In this document: positions 52,214 through 60,218 of the stretch, one piece after another
Numbering within the stretch: the stretch's first letter is position 1
Layout: every line of letters starts with the position of its first letter
Source of the DNA: Streptomyces sp. R44
GTDB taxonomy: Bacteria; Actinomycetota; Actinomycetes; Streptomycetales; Streptomycetaceae
NCBI RefSeq assembly: GCF_041053105.1
Contig: NZ_CP163444.1
Coordinates: forward strand, 7,844,501-7,908,500
DNA length: 64,000 nt
Direction: 5' to 3'
Notes under the pieces: generated by a model
Seen by the model: only the letters and a program-made list of their open reading frames with translations
Database searches by the model: none
What the model was told of the DNA's origin: nothing
Translations under genes and position numbers: made by a program

Positions 52214-53302
52214 CTATTCGAGACCGGCGTCCTTGCAGGCCGCCGCATAGGTCGGAGTGCAGATCTCCGGGACCGTGTAGAGCCCGTCCTTGACGACGGT
52301 GTCCTTGATGTTGTCCTTGTTCACCACGACCGGGTTGAGCAGCTGGGCCGCGACCTTGTGGTCGCTGCCGCTGGTGACGGTGGTCGGAACCAGGTCGGAA
52401 CCGAGCTTCTTGCCCTCGGCCAGGTTGACGGCCATCGTGGCGGCGATGTCGGCCTCCGGCTTGTAGGGCTTCTCGACCGTGAAGGTCTGAGTGCCCACCA
52501 GGATCCGCTGGATCGCGTCGAGTTGGGCGTCCTGTCCGCTCAGGGGCACGTTCATGCCGGCCGCCTTGAGGGCGGTCGCGATACCGGCGGCCAGTCCGTC
52601 GTTGGCCGAGTAGACACCGACGATCTTGTCCTTGCCGAGGGAGCTGATGGCGCCGGACATCTGCTGGTTGGCGTTGTTCGGGTCCCAGTTGGGGGTGTCG
52701 TACTCCTTGCCGATCTTCACCTTGCCGTCCAGGACGGAGTGGGCTCCGGCCTTGAACTGGGCCGCGTTCGGGTCCGTGGGAGACCCGTTGTGCATCACGA
52801 TCTCGCCGCTCTTGGCCTTGTCTCCGAGTGCGGCGAGGAGCGCCTTGCCCTGCAGCTCGCCGACCTTGTGGTTGTCGTACGAGACGTAGGCGTCGACGGG
52901 GCCCTGCGCGAGGCGGTCGTACGCGACGACCTTCACGCCCGCGTCATGCGCCTTCTGGACGGAGGACTGGATGGACTTGGCGTCCACGGCATCGAGGATG
53001 AGGACCTTGTCGCCCTTGGCGAGCGCGGTGTTGACCTGCTGCTGCTGGGTCGTGGCGCTCTCCGCGGCGTTGTAGTAGTCGATCTGCGCGTCGGGCGCCA
53101 GTTCCTTGATCTTCTGCTCGATGTAGGGCCGGTCGAACTTCTCGTACCGGGTGGTCTTGCTCTCCGGAAGCAGCAGGCCGATCTTGACGTCCCCCTGCTT
53201 CTCGCTCCCCGCGCCCAGGGCCGACGCGCTCGTCGCCACCACTCCCAGGGAGAGGGCCGCGGCTCCGGCCAGCGCGATCGCGCTCCGCAATGTACGGGTC
53301 AT
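52214..53302 (-). CDS. Xylose/ribose-type ABC transporter substrate-binding protein
   Basis: The 362-aa precursor has a Sec signal (ALAGAAALSLGVVATSASA) without a lipobox cysteine, unusual for a Gram-positive binding protein. The mature part has the type 1 periplasmic-binding fold with XylF-like motifs: KIGLLLPESKTTRYEKFDRPYI, VLILDAVDAKSIQ, VYSANDGLAAGIATALKAAG and LSGQDAQLDAIQRI. It should bind xylose or a similar monosaccharide. It heads the importer operon (binding protein, ATPase, permease). GGAG lies a few nt before the ATG. Confidence 0.88.
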   Translation of the reverse strand: MTRTLRSAIALAGAAALSLGVVATSASALGAGSEKQGDVKIGLLLPESKTTRYEKFDRPYIEQKIKELAPDAQIDYYNAAESATTQQQQVNTALAKGDKVLILDAVDAKSIQSSVQKAHDAGVKVVAYDRLAQGPVDAYVSYDNHKVGELQGKALLAALGDKAKSGEIVMHNGSPTDPNAAQFKAGAHSVLDGKVKIGKEYDTPNWDPNNANQQMSGAISSLGKDKIVGVYSANDGLAAGIATALKAAGMNVPLSGQDAQLDAIQRILVGTQTFTVEKPYKPEADIAATMAVNLAEGKKLGSDLVPTTVTSGSDHKVAAQLLNPVVVNKDNIKDTVVKDGLYTVPEICTPTYAAACKDAGLE

Positions 53303-53357
53303 GGGAGGCTCCTTTCGTACGCCCCCTCTCCCTCACCTCGTGAGCGCGGGAACGAGG

Positions 53358-53384
53358 ATGTACATATGGCCTATATATCGACAT
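53358..53384. promoter_or_regulatory. AT-rich imperfect palindrome upstream of sugar importer
   Basis: An AT-rich segment in 72% GC DNA with ATGT and ACAT ends and inner ATAT/TATAT elements. It lies 56 bp upstream of the binding-protein start; it could be the importer's operator or promoter core. Confidence 0.4.
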
Positions 53385-53599
53385 TAGCCGCAACCTGGGG
53401 ACCGGCAAGCGGGTGGTCGGTCACTCCCTGTGACGTCTGCTCGCCGTGGCGTACGGTCGGCGCGTGTCGTCGGCATCCCGCCGTGGAACAGGCGGGTGGC
53501 CTGGCATCGCCCGAAGTGGGACGATTTGTACGAAGCGACAACGGGCCCGCGCCGGAGCCCCGGCTTCCGGCGAGGCCTCCGTCGAACGAAGAAGGCGAC

Positions 53600-54052
53600 A
53601 TGCCTGCCATCACGGAAACCATCGACATCTCCCGCAAGCCCGCCGAGGTCTTCTCCTACGTGACCGATCCGACGCATCTGCCCGAGTGGCAGGAGAGCGC
53701 GGTCTCGGTCCGCAAGCTCGGCGACACCCCCCTCGCGGTCGGCTCCAAGGTCGCCGTCACACGGCGGCTCGGCAAGCGGGAGTTCACCTCGACCATGCAG
53801 GTCATCGAGCTGGAGCCGCCGAGGCACTGGCACGTGCACGGCATCGACGGCCCCGTACGCGGTGACGTCCAGGGCACCATCGAACCACTGGACGACGGCG
53901 AGCGCTCCCGCCTGACGCTCTCCCTCGACTTCGAGGGGCACGGCATCGGCAAGGCCCTCGTCCCCCTTGTCGTCCGCCCGCACGTGAAGAAGGAGATGCC
54001 GAGAGACGAAATGACCCTCAAGGGCATCCTGGAGAGCGGTGTGACCGGCTGA
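53600..54052 (+). CDS. SRPBCC family protein (polyketide-cyclase-like)
   Basis: This 150-aa protein has the START/Bet v1-like pattern: ITETIDISRKPAEVFSYVTDPTHLPEWQ at the N-terminus, a central beta-sheet and a C-terminal helix (EMPRDEMTLKGILES). Family members bind hydrophobic ligands, catalyse cyclisations or act as stress proteins. No gene cluster suggests a specific ligand. GAAGG precedes the ATG at 53600. Confidence 0.82.
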   Translation: MPAITETIDISRKPAEVFSYVTDPTHLPEWQESAVSVRKLGDTPLAVGSKVAVTRRLGKREFTSTMQVIELEPPRHWHVHGIDGPVRGDVQGTIEPLDDGERSRLTLSLDFEGHGIGKALVPLVVRPHVKKEMPRDEMTLKGILESGVTG

Positions 54053-54068
54053 CACGGGCCGGCGCATC

Positions 54069-54527
54069 TCAGTCCGTGGAGACCGGCCGCTCGAAGAAGG
54101 TCTCCAGGGACACCGTCGCCTGCGTGCCGCTCACGCCCTCGATCGCGTACAACCGGCGCAGCACGTCCTGGAGTCGGACCGTGGTCGCGGTCCGCACCTT
54201 CACCAGGACCGAGGCGCTGCCGGCGATGACGTGCGCCTCCTGGATCTCGGGGATCGCGGCGAACGCCGCCGCCGAATCCCCGATCCAGGCGGACGAGTCG
54301 ACCATGACGAACGCGAGCACGTCCTGCCCGAGCGCCGAGGGATCGACGTCCACCGTCGTACGGCGGATGACGCCGCGCTCCCGCAGCTTCCGCACCCGCT
54401 CGTGCGCCGCACCGGCCGACAGGCCGACCGCCTTGCCCAGCACCGTGTACGCCTGTGTCGCGTCCCGCTGGAGCTCGGCGAGCAGTGCCCGGTCGATGGC
54501 GTCCAGAGTCCCGTCCGTCGTTCCCAT
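54069..54527 (-). CDS. Lrp/AsnC family transcriptional regulator
   Basis: This 152-aa regulator has the AsnC-type HTH (LDAIDRALLAELQRDATQAYTVLGKAVGLS, AAHERVRKLRERGVIRRTTVDVD) and a C-terminal RAM domain that typically binds amino acids and drives oligomerisation. It starts 14 bp after the stop of the tryptophanyl-tRNA synthetase gene, so the two are probably cotranscribed. It may sense an amino acid, possibly tryptophan; this is inference from position. Confidence 0.88.
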   Translation of the reverse strand: MGTTDGTLDAIDRALLAELQRDATQAYTVLGKAVGLSAGAAHERVRKLRERGVIRRTTVDVDPSALGQDVLAFVMVDSSAWIGDSAAAFAAIPEIQEAHVIAGSASVLVKVRTATTVRLQDVLRRLYAIEGVSGTQATVSLETFFERPVSTD

Positions 54528-54541
54528 GCCGGAAACATACG

Positions 54542-55639
54542 TCAGTAGTGATTCCTCATCGCCGTGCGCACCTCGCTCAGGGTCTCGTCCGCCACGGCCC
54601 GGGCCCGCTCGTTGCCCTCGCGCAGGATCCCGCGGAGGTACGCGCGGTCGCGTGCGTACTCCGCACGGCGGGCCCGGATCGGCGCCAGGTACTCGTTGAC
54701 CGACTCCGTCACGGTCCGCTTCAGCGCGGCGGCCCCGGCGGAGCCGATGCCGGCGGCGACCTCCTCGGGCGTGCGGCCCTGACAGAGCGCGGCGAGCAGC
54801 AGGAGCGAGGCCACCTCGGGGCGGCCCGCGGGGTCGTAGGCGATGTGGCGCTCGGAGTCGGTCTTCGCGCCCTTGATCAGCCGGGCCGTCTCGTCGGCGT
54901 CGGCGGCCAGAGAGATGGCGTTCCCGCGGCTCTTGCTCATCTTGGTGCCGTCCGTTCCCAGCAGCAGCGGCGCATCGGAAAGGAGGGCGTCGGGCTCGGG
55001 GAAGACGGGGGTGCCGTTCCCGTAGCGGTCGTTGAACCGGCGGGCGACGGTCCGGGTGATCTCCAGGTGCGGCAGCTGGTCCTGGCCGACCGGGACGAGA
55101 TTGGCCTTGCAGAAGAGGATGTCGGCGGCCTGGTGGACGGGATAGGTGAACATCAGGCCGCTGACGGCGGACTGCCGGGAGTGGGCGATCTCGTCCTTGA
55201 CGGTGGGGTTGCGGTTCAGCTCGGCCACGGACACCAGGCTGAGGAAGGGCAGCAGCAGCTGGTTCAGGGCGGGCACGGCGCTGTGGGTGAAGACCGTGCT
55301 GCGCTCGGGGTCGACGCCGATGGCGAGGTGGTCGAGGACGAGCTCCTCGACGTGCTCGGTGAGATGGTCCGCCACGTCGCGGTCCGTCAGGACCTGGTAG
55401 TCCGCGATGATCACGAACAGGTCCACCCCGAGGTTCTGGAGCCGCACCCGGTTGTGCAGGGTGCCGAAGTAGTGCCCCAGGTGCAGCCGCCCGGTGGGAC
55501 GGTCACCGGTCAGGACGCGGAAGCGGCCCGGCGCTTCGCGGATCTGCTGTTCGAGCACCGCGCTGCGCGTGCGTGCGGCAGCCGTCCCGAGCGCGTCGAC
55601 GGAGGGGGCGGCGGGGGCGGTGGGAGCGAGGGTGGTCAT
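54542..55639 (-). CDS. trpS: Tryptophanyl-tRNA synthetase, attenuator-controlled copy
   Basis: This 365-aa class Ic synthetase has the HIGH-type motif HLGH (residues 53-56) and KMSKS around 232-236, and charges tRNA-Trp. Streptomyces carry two TrpRS genes: a housekeeping one and an inducible one (trpRS1 in S. coelicolor) that confers indolmycin resistance and is controlled by a leader peptide. The leader peptide and terminator directly upstream identify this as the inducible type. Transcription should rise when charged tRNA-Trp falls. An Lrp/AsnC gene follows in the same unit. Confidence 0.93.
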   Translation of the reverse strand: MTTLAPTAPAAPSVDALGTAAARTRSAVLEQQIREAPGRFRVLTGDRPTGRLHLGHYFGTLHNRVRLQNLGVDLFVIIADYQVLTDRDVADHLTEHVEELVLDHLAIGVDPERSTVFTHSAVPALNQLLLPFLSLVSVAELNRNPTVKDEIAHSRQSAVSGLMFTYPVHQAADILFCKANLVPVGQDQLPHLEITRTVARRFNDRYGNGTPVFPEPDALLSDAPLLLGTDGTKMSKSRGNAISLAADADETARLIKGAKTDSERHIAYDPAGRPEVASLLLLAALCQGRTPEEVAAGIGSAGAAALKRTVTESVNEYLAPIRARRAEYARDRAYLRGILREGNERARAVADETLSEVRTAMRNHY

Positions 55640-55702
55640 GGGTTCTCCTGGTCCGGGTCGGTGGTGCCGTCGGGACGACAGGACCCATGAGCCAGGAAAC
55701 GC

Positions 55703-55728
55703 AAAAGGGCCGTTCGTCCGAACGGCCC
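55703..55728 (-). terminator. Intrinsic terminator of trpS attenuator
   Basis: On the minus strand, GGGCCGTTC-GGAC-GAACGGCCC is followed by TTTT, a classical hairpin with U-run. That is rare in this GC-rich window. It lies between the leader peptide and trpS. Confidence 0.85.
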
Positions 55729-55753
55729 GGTCGTGCGCGAGTGGTGGCCGCTC

Positions 55754-55795
55754 CTAGGAGGAGCGCCACCAGCTGAGGCACGACGACAGATGCAT
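55754..55795 (-). CDS. trpS leader peptide with tandem Trp codons
   Basis: A 13-codon ORF MHLSSCLSWWRSS. The two TGG codons lie 4 codons from its stop. The RNA around them can form a hairpin (GGTGGC-GCTCCT with AGGAGC-GGCCACC), and the intrinsic terminator follows 26 nt after the stop. This is the arrangement for ribosome-mediated attenuation: a ribosome stalled at Trp codons would favour an antiterminated structure. Confidence 0.85.
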   Translation of the reverse strand: MHLSSCLSWWRSS

Positions 55796-55910
55796 GGGGC
55801 CAGCATAGCGCCCCAGGGCACGGAGAGCCCCGAAGAAAACCCTGTGGCGGCCCCCGGCGGCCCCTGCTACCTTTCCGGAGGCCGTGCGAGAGAACAAGGA
55901 GGTGGTACCC

Positions 55911-55964
55911 GTGAACGCAGTATCGACATGGGTGCTCCCCTCCGGGGTCACGGTCGGGCGATAG
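55911..55964 (+). CDS. 17-aa upstream ORF with very strong ribosome-binding site
   Basis: AAGGAGGTGGTACCC precedes GTG 55911, an almost perfect anti-16S match with 9-nt spacing. The peptide is MNAVSTWVLPSGVTVGR, ending TAG. It lies 45 nt ahead of the alpha/beta hydrolase start. The RNA after it can form CGGGAG/CTCCCG next to the hydrolase ribosome-binding site, or instead pair GGGAG with CTCCC inside the small ORF, so it may be a translational attenuator. One Trp codon is present. Confidence 0.6.
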   Translation: MNAVSTWVLPSGVTVGR

Positions 55965-56009
55965 GTCGTCGTCCGGGAGCGCCTCCGAGCACTCCCGAAA
56001 GGCACGACC

Positions 56010-56747
56010 GTGCACTTCACTTCCGAACGGCACCTCGACGACGGCGTCATCGAGCGTGCGTTCACCCTCGGCGAGATCCCCGGCATGCTGTGGACGCCCC
56101 CATCCGCCCCCGAACCGGCCCCGCTGATCCTGATCTGCCCCCCGCCGCTCGGGCTGGACAAGATGTACCCCCGGCTCGCGGCCCGGGCCCGGTACTACGC
56201 GACGGAGCACGGCTTCGCCGCCGCCACCATCGAGCTCCCCGGGAGCGGCGACCGGCCCCGCTGGGACGCCGCCGATCAGGCCCGCGCCGACCTGCGCCGG
56301 GCCATGGAGGCCGGCGAGCCGGTCGGTGAGGAGCTCATCGACGCCCTCGTCCTCCCGCTCGTCGAGAAGTCCGTCCCCGAATGGCGGTCCGCCCTGGACG
56401 CCCTCCTGGCGCTGCCCGGGATCGGCGGCCCGGTCGGGTACGAGGGCGGAATCATCTCCATCGGCGTCCGCCTCGCGATGGTCGAGCCGCGCATCGCGGC
56501 CGCCGGCTTCTTCGCCGGGAGCCTCGTGCCCGCCGCCATCGTCGAGGACGCCCGCCGGGTCACCATCCCGCTGCACGTCCTGCTGCAGTGGGACGACGAG
56601 GGCAACGACCGGCAGGCGGCCCTGGATCTGTTCGACGCCTTCGGCTCCGAGGAGAAGACGCTGCACGCCAACATGGGCGGGCACACCGGCGTCCCGCGGT
56701 TCGAACTCGAGACCGGGGCGCGGTTCTTCGCCCGGCACCTGAAGTAG
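56010..56747 (+). CDS. Alpha/beta hydrolase-fold protein
   Basis: This 245-aa cytoplasmic protein has PLILICPPPLGLDKMYPRLA (oxyanion region), FAAATIELPGSGDRPRW and the expected nucleophile-elbow position GGPVGYEGGIISIG. The elbow reads GYEGG, so Glu stands where Ser or Cys is normal. The likely acid is in LLQWDDEGND and the likely His in MGGHTGVP. The fold is related to dienelactone hydrolase and acetyl-xylan-esterase-like proteins. The missing nucleophile makes activity uncertain. GTG 56010 has AAAGG 8 nt upstream. Confidence 0.75.
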   Translation: MHFTSERHLDDGVIERAFTLGEIPGMLWTPPSAPEPAPLILICPPPLGLDKMYPRLAARARYYATEHGFAAATIELPGSGDRPRWDAADQARADLRRAMEAGEPVGEELIDALVLPLVEKSVPEWRSALDALLALPGIGGPVGYEGGIISIGVRLAMVEPRIAAAGFFAGSLVPAAIVEDARRVTIPLHVLLQWDDEGNDRQAALDLFDAFGSEEKTLHANMGGHTGVPRFELETGARFFARHLK

Positions 56748-56771
56748 AGCCGGGCCGTCCGCGGACAGGCT

Positions 56772-56813
56772 GCCGCCGTCGAGGAGAGGCCGTGCCCTCT
56801 CCTCGACGGCGGT
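56772..56813. terminator. Bidirectional terminator
   Basis: An 18-bp stem (one G-T pair) between the convergent hydrolase and kinase genes. Confidence 0.8.
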
Positions 56814-56818
56814 GGCCG

Positions 56819-58750
56819 TCAGCCCGTCGACGTGGACGGGGCCGCGTTCCGCCAGACCGTCAGATCGAGGGTCATGTAGGTGCTCGGCGAGTCCTCCGGG
56901 GAGAAGGCCTTGACGGTGACCAGACCGAGATGGCCGGTGCCCGTCGTGACGCAGACCTGCCGGCCGGGCGACAGCTTGTTCACGTAGATGTTCTGGGTGA
57001 ACCGGGTCTCCGCGCGGCACGCTTCGAGCGAACCCGCCTGGCCCGGATCGAGCAGGACCAGGTTGCCGCCGCTGCTCTCGGCGTCGAGGTAGCCGCCGGT
57101 GTCGTAGGAGAGCTCGTAGCCGTTGTCCTCCCCGTCCTGGGGGCGTACGTCCGTGTCCCCGAGGGTCAGGTGATAGCCGGCGGTGAGGTTGATGTTCTTG
57201 TACGTGGCGGCCTGCGGAGCCGGCGCCGTCGACGGCTTCGGGGCGGAGCTCCCGTTACCCGTGCCGCCGCTGCCCTGCGTGCCCGTCGAACCCTTGCCGT
57301 TGGGCTTCCCGCCGGCGTTAGACGACGTCTGCCCGTCCTTGTCCTTCAGGACGACGTACGCGGTCGCGCCGCCCGCGACGGCGAAGGCGAGGACGGCGGC
57401 GAGAGCGATGACGAGACCGCGCCCGCCGCCCTTCTTCTGCTGCCCGGGCGGCCGCTGGGCCGCCTGCTGGGGGTGGTAGCCGGTCGGCGCCCCCGGGCCG
57501 GACCAGCCCTGCTGCGGGTACGCGGGAGCGCCCGGACCCTGCGTCGGCGCGTATCCGGGAGCACCCGGACCCTGCGTCGGCGCGTACCCGGCAGCGCCCG
57601 GGCCCTGCGTCGGCGCGTACGCGTAGCCGGGTGCCGGGGCGGCGGCGGCCGGGGGAGCGACCGGGGCGGCGGCCGGGACCGAGGGGGCGGCCGTCACCGT
57701 GCTCGGCGGCGGACCGTAGCCGGGCGGCGGGGTCGAGGGCGCGGCCGGCACCGTGGGCGAGTACCCGGCGGGCGCGGCCGGAGCCGCGGCCGGGGCGGTC
57801 GTCGGCGGCGGAGGGGTCTGCGGGGGCGCGGGCGCCGCCGCCCGGGCCGTGATCTCGGCGGAGACCGCGCCCGGCAGCCAGTCCTCGGGCCGGCGCAGCA
57901 CCGTCGCCGCGTTCGCGGCCTGGCACAGCCGGATGATCTCGGCGAGCGTCGGCCGCGCCTCCGGGTCCTTCGCGAGGCAGCGGGTGACCAGCTCGGTGAG
58001 CCGCTCCGGAACGGGGCTCAGGTCCGGCTCCTCGTGCACGATCCGGTACAGCACCCCGTGCCCGGTCCCCTCGCCGAACGCCGGGACGCCCGTCGCCGCG
58101 TACGCCGCGACCTGACCGAGCGCGAACACGTCCGTGGCAGGCGTGACCTTGCGCCCCGCCGCCTGCTCGGGCGCCATGAACGACGGCGTCCCTATGGTGA
58201 CCCCACTGCCCGTCAGGGACGTCGCGTCGGCCGCGTGGGCGATGCCGAAGTCGATGACGCGAGGCCCGTCGGCCGCGAGCAGCACATTGGACGGCTTCAG
58301 GTCGCGGTGCACGATGCCCGCGCCGTGGATGACGTGCAGCGCCTCGGCCATACCGGCGACGAGCAGCAGCACCGTCTCCACCGGCAGCGCGCCGTGCGCC
58401 ACCACCGCGTCGGCCAGCGACGGCCCCGGCACGTACGCCGTGGCCAGCCACGGCTGCGCGCCTTCGGGGTCCGCGTCGATGACGGGAGCGGTGAACAGCC
58501 CCTGGACACGCTGCGCGGAGCGCACCTCCTGGGCGAACCGGCGGCGGAACTCGGCGTCCTCGCCGAACTCGGGACGGATCAGCTTGATGGCCACCGGACG
58601 CCCGCCGGGCGTGTACGACAGGTACACCTTGCCCATGCCGCCGGCGCCCAGCCGGGCCGCGAGCCGATAACCGGCGACCGTCGTCGGGTCGTCCGCCGCC
58701 AAAGGCTGGAACACCACGGAGCCGCCCCGGTCCGCTTGCTGACCGCCCAT
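56819..58750 (-). CDS. Membrane-anchored Ser/Thr protein kinase (Hanks type)
   Basis: The protein has 643 aa. The kinase domain (about 25-290) is complete: P-loop LGAGGMGKVY, VAIK with K56, HRDLKPSNVLL, DFGIAH and GTPSFMAPEQ. A long Pro/Ala-rich linker includes three 11-aa GYAPTQGPGAP-type repeats. A transmembrane helix follows (GLVIALAAVLAFAVAGGATAYVV, near residues 410-435), then a Gly/Ser-rich linker and an outer domain (VTTGTGHLGLVTVK, TLDLTVWRNA). It should phosphorylate cytoplasmic targets in response to an external cue. ATG 58750 is chosen, with GGGAG about 10 nt upstream. Confidence 0.9.
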   Translation of the reverse strand: MGGQQADRGGSVVFQPLAADDPTTVAGYRLAARLGAGGMGKVYLSYTPGGRPVAIKLIRPEFGEDAEFRRRFAQEVRSAQRVQGLFTAPVIDADPEGAQPWLATAYVPGPSLADAVVAHGALPVETVLLLVAGMAEALHVIHGAGIVHRDLKPSNVLLAADGPRVIDFGIAHAADATSLTGSGVTIGTPSFMAPEQAAGRKVTPATDVFALGQVAAYAATGVPAFGEGTGHGVLYRIVHEEPDLSPVPERLTELVTRCLAKDPEARPTLAEIIRLCQAANAATVLRRPEDWLPGAVSAEITARAAAPAPPQTPPPPTTAPAAAPAAPAGYSPTVPAAPSTPPPGYGPPPSTVTAAPSVPAAAPVAPPAAAAPAPGYAYAPTQGPGAAGYAPTQGPGAPGYAPTQGPGAPAYPQQGWSGPGAPTGYHPQQAAQRPPGQQKKGGGRGLVIALAAVLAFAVAGGATAYVVLKDKDGQTSSNAGGKPNGKGSTGTQGSGGTGNGSSAPKPSTAPAPQAATYKNINLTAGYHLTLGDTDVRPQDGEDNGYELSYDTGGYLDAESSGGNLVLLDPGQAGSLEACRAETRFTQNIYVNKLSPGRQVCVTTGTGHLGLVTVKAFSPEDSPSTYMTLDLTVWRNAAPSTSTG

Positions 58751-58794
58751 GAACCCATGTCTCCCCACGCAGAACACTGTTGCCGGAGGGCACC

Positions 58795-59856
58795 CTACCG
58801 GTGGGCCGAGCCCTTGGCGGCGTCCGTCGTGACCTCTGCTCCCGTGAGCCCGGCGCGCTCCGCGAGCGCACCCCCCTGGAAGCGGCTCTCCGCGCCCAAC
58901 TCCTCCAGGAGATCGGCGATGTGACGGCGGCAGGTGCGCAGCGACATCCCCATCCGACGGGCGATCACCTCGTCCTTGGCGCCCTCCGCGAGAAGACCCA
59001 CCAGCGCCCGCCGCAGACTCGGCCCGACCTCCTTGTACGCGGCCTCGCTGGTGCCCCGGAACGGCACCGCCCCCGACCAGTGCTGCTCGAACACCCGGCA
59101 GAGGTACGCCACCACGTCGGGGTCCCGGACGAGGACCGCCCCCTCGCCCGTACCCCCGTCGGCGCGCCGGGGCAGAAAGGCCACCGAGCGGTCGAAGACC
59201 ACGGCCCGGTCGGGCAGTTCGGCAGCGGTGCGGTACTCCGCGCCGGCCTCGGTGAGCCGCTCCACGTACCCCTGGGTGGAGAGGCTCGTCCGCGCCGAGT
59301 GCTGGTACAGCGTGCGCATCCGCACCCCCCGGCGGAGCATCGCCACGTCCCGCTCGACGGCGTCCCCGAGGCGGTGCGGCGCCCTGCCCCCGCCCGGCTG
59401 GATGCTGAACACCTCCTCACGACAGCGGGCCGACTCCTCGGTGAGCATCGCGGACGCGGACGCCATGTCGGGCAGCACGTCGAAGCCCTCCCGGCGGCCC
59501 TGCTCGCGCCGCGCGGCGCGGTACCGGGGCATCAGCGAGTGCAGGTCGTCGCGGAGGGACTGGGCGTGCGCGGCGGCCCGCGCGAGCTCCGCCTCCAGCG
59601 GGCCGACCACTTCCGCCGCGGCCGCGTCCGGGCTCACCGGGATCAGCACCTCGCTCCGGCCGGGCGCGGGCCGGAGCAGCCGCAGCCGCCGCAGGGTGCG
59701 GCAGGCCGCCTCGACCTCCTCCCGGCCGAGCCCGAGCGCCGGAAGCCCGTCCGGCGACCGGTCGGCAAGGCCGCCCTGCTCCAGTGCGTACGCGAAGACG
59801 GCGACGGCCCCGGCGTCCAGCCGAGGCATTCCGTCCACATCCACCCCAGTAGTCAC
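58795..59856 (-). CDS. LuxR-type HTH regulator of the lanthipeptide locus
   Basis: This 353-aa protein has an N-terminal TrmB/winged-helix-like part (VAVFAYALEQGGL, AACRTLRRLRLLR), a middle sensor-like region and a C-terminal LuxR HTH (LLAEGAKDEVIARRMGMSLRTCRRHIADLLEELG). The GTG at 59856 follows GGGGGAA. It is divergent from the small peptide and lanthipeptide synthetase genes by 201 bp, so it is the likely pathway regulator. The same class of regulator occurs beside many Streptomyces peptide loci. Confidence 0.8.
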   Translation of the reverse strand: MTTGVDVDGMPRLDAGAVAVFAYALEQGGLADRSPDGLPALGLGREEVEAACRTLRRLRLLRPAPGRSEVLIPVSPDAAAAEVVGPLEAELARAAAHAQSLRDDLHSLMPRYRAARREQGRREGFDVLPDMASASAMLTEESARCREEVFSIQPGGGRAPHRLGDAVERDVAMLRRGVRMRTLYQHSARTSLSTQGYVERLTEAGAEYRTAAELPDRAVVFDRSVAFLPRRADGGTGEGAVLVRDPDVVAYLCRVFEQHWSGAVPFRGTSEAAYKEVGPSLRRALVGLLAEGAKDEVIARRMGMSLRTCRRHIADLLEELGAESRFQGGALAERAGLTGAEVTTDAAKGSAHR

Positions 59857-60057
59857 GCATTTCCCCCGTGATGCGGCCCTGCTACTTCCGTGCCATGCAG
59901 GGTATTGCCAGGTCATGGCCCTGGACCAAGCGGGCTCGCCGGGATGGACTGGTGGTGTCCGGCCGAGGGAAACCCCATCAGGCCGACATACGGCGTGAAC
60001 CCGTCAGACACGGAGCTTCCCGCCCGCCCTCTCCTCTCCCGAACCAGGAGCCGCACC

Positions 60058-60216
60058 ATGTCCGTTGCCGTCCGCTGCCTCCTTCTCCTCGCCGTCCTGC
60101 TCGCCGGCGGAGTGACCGTCGCCACCGAGGACGGCGCACCGGAGACGACGCGGACGGTCGCCGCGGACCTCTTGGACACCAGCTGGGGCGACGACTACAC
60201 GCGGCCGGTGCAGTAG
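60058..60216 (+). CDS. Small secreted peptide (52 aa) ahead of LanL
   Basis: MSVAVRCLLLLAVLLAGGV is a hydrophobic N-terminus suitable for export. The remainder is acidic, ending DTSWGDDYTRPVQ. AGGAG lies 7 nt before the ATG. Its stop TAG is 2 nt from the LanL start, so translation is coupled. The mature region has no cysteine, so it is not a lanthipeptide precursor. It resembles small exported signalling peptides encoded beside LuxR-type regulators, but the function is unproven. Confidence 0.7.
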   Translation: MSVAVRCLLLLAVLLAGGVTVATEDGAPETTRTVAADLLDTSWGDDYTRPVQ

Positions 60217-60218
60217 GG

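Noticed and set aside
52159..52248. Longer N-terminus for the sugar ATPase
   Set aside because: It overlaps the binding-protein gene and lacks homology; TTG 52158 has a good ribosome-binding site.
60058..60216. Second lanthipeptide precursor
   Set aside because: No cysteine in the mature part and no LanL-type leader; it has an export-type N-terminus instead.
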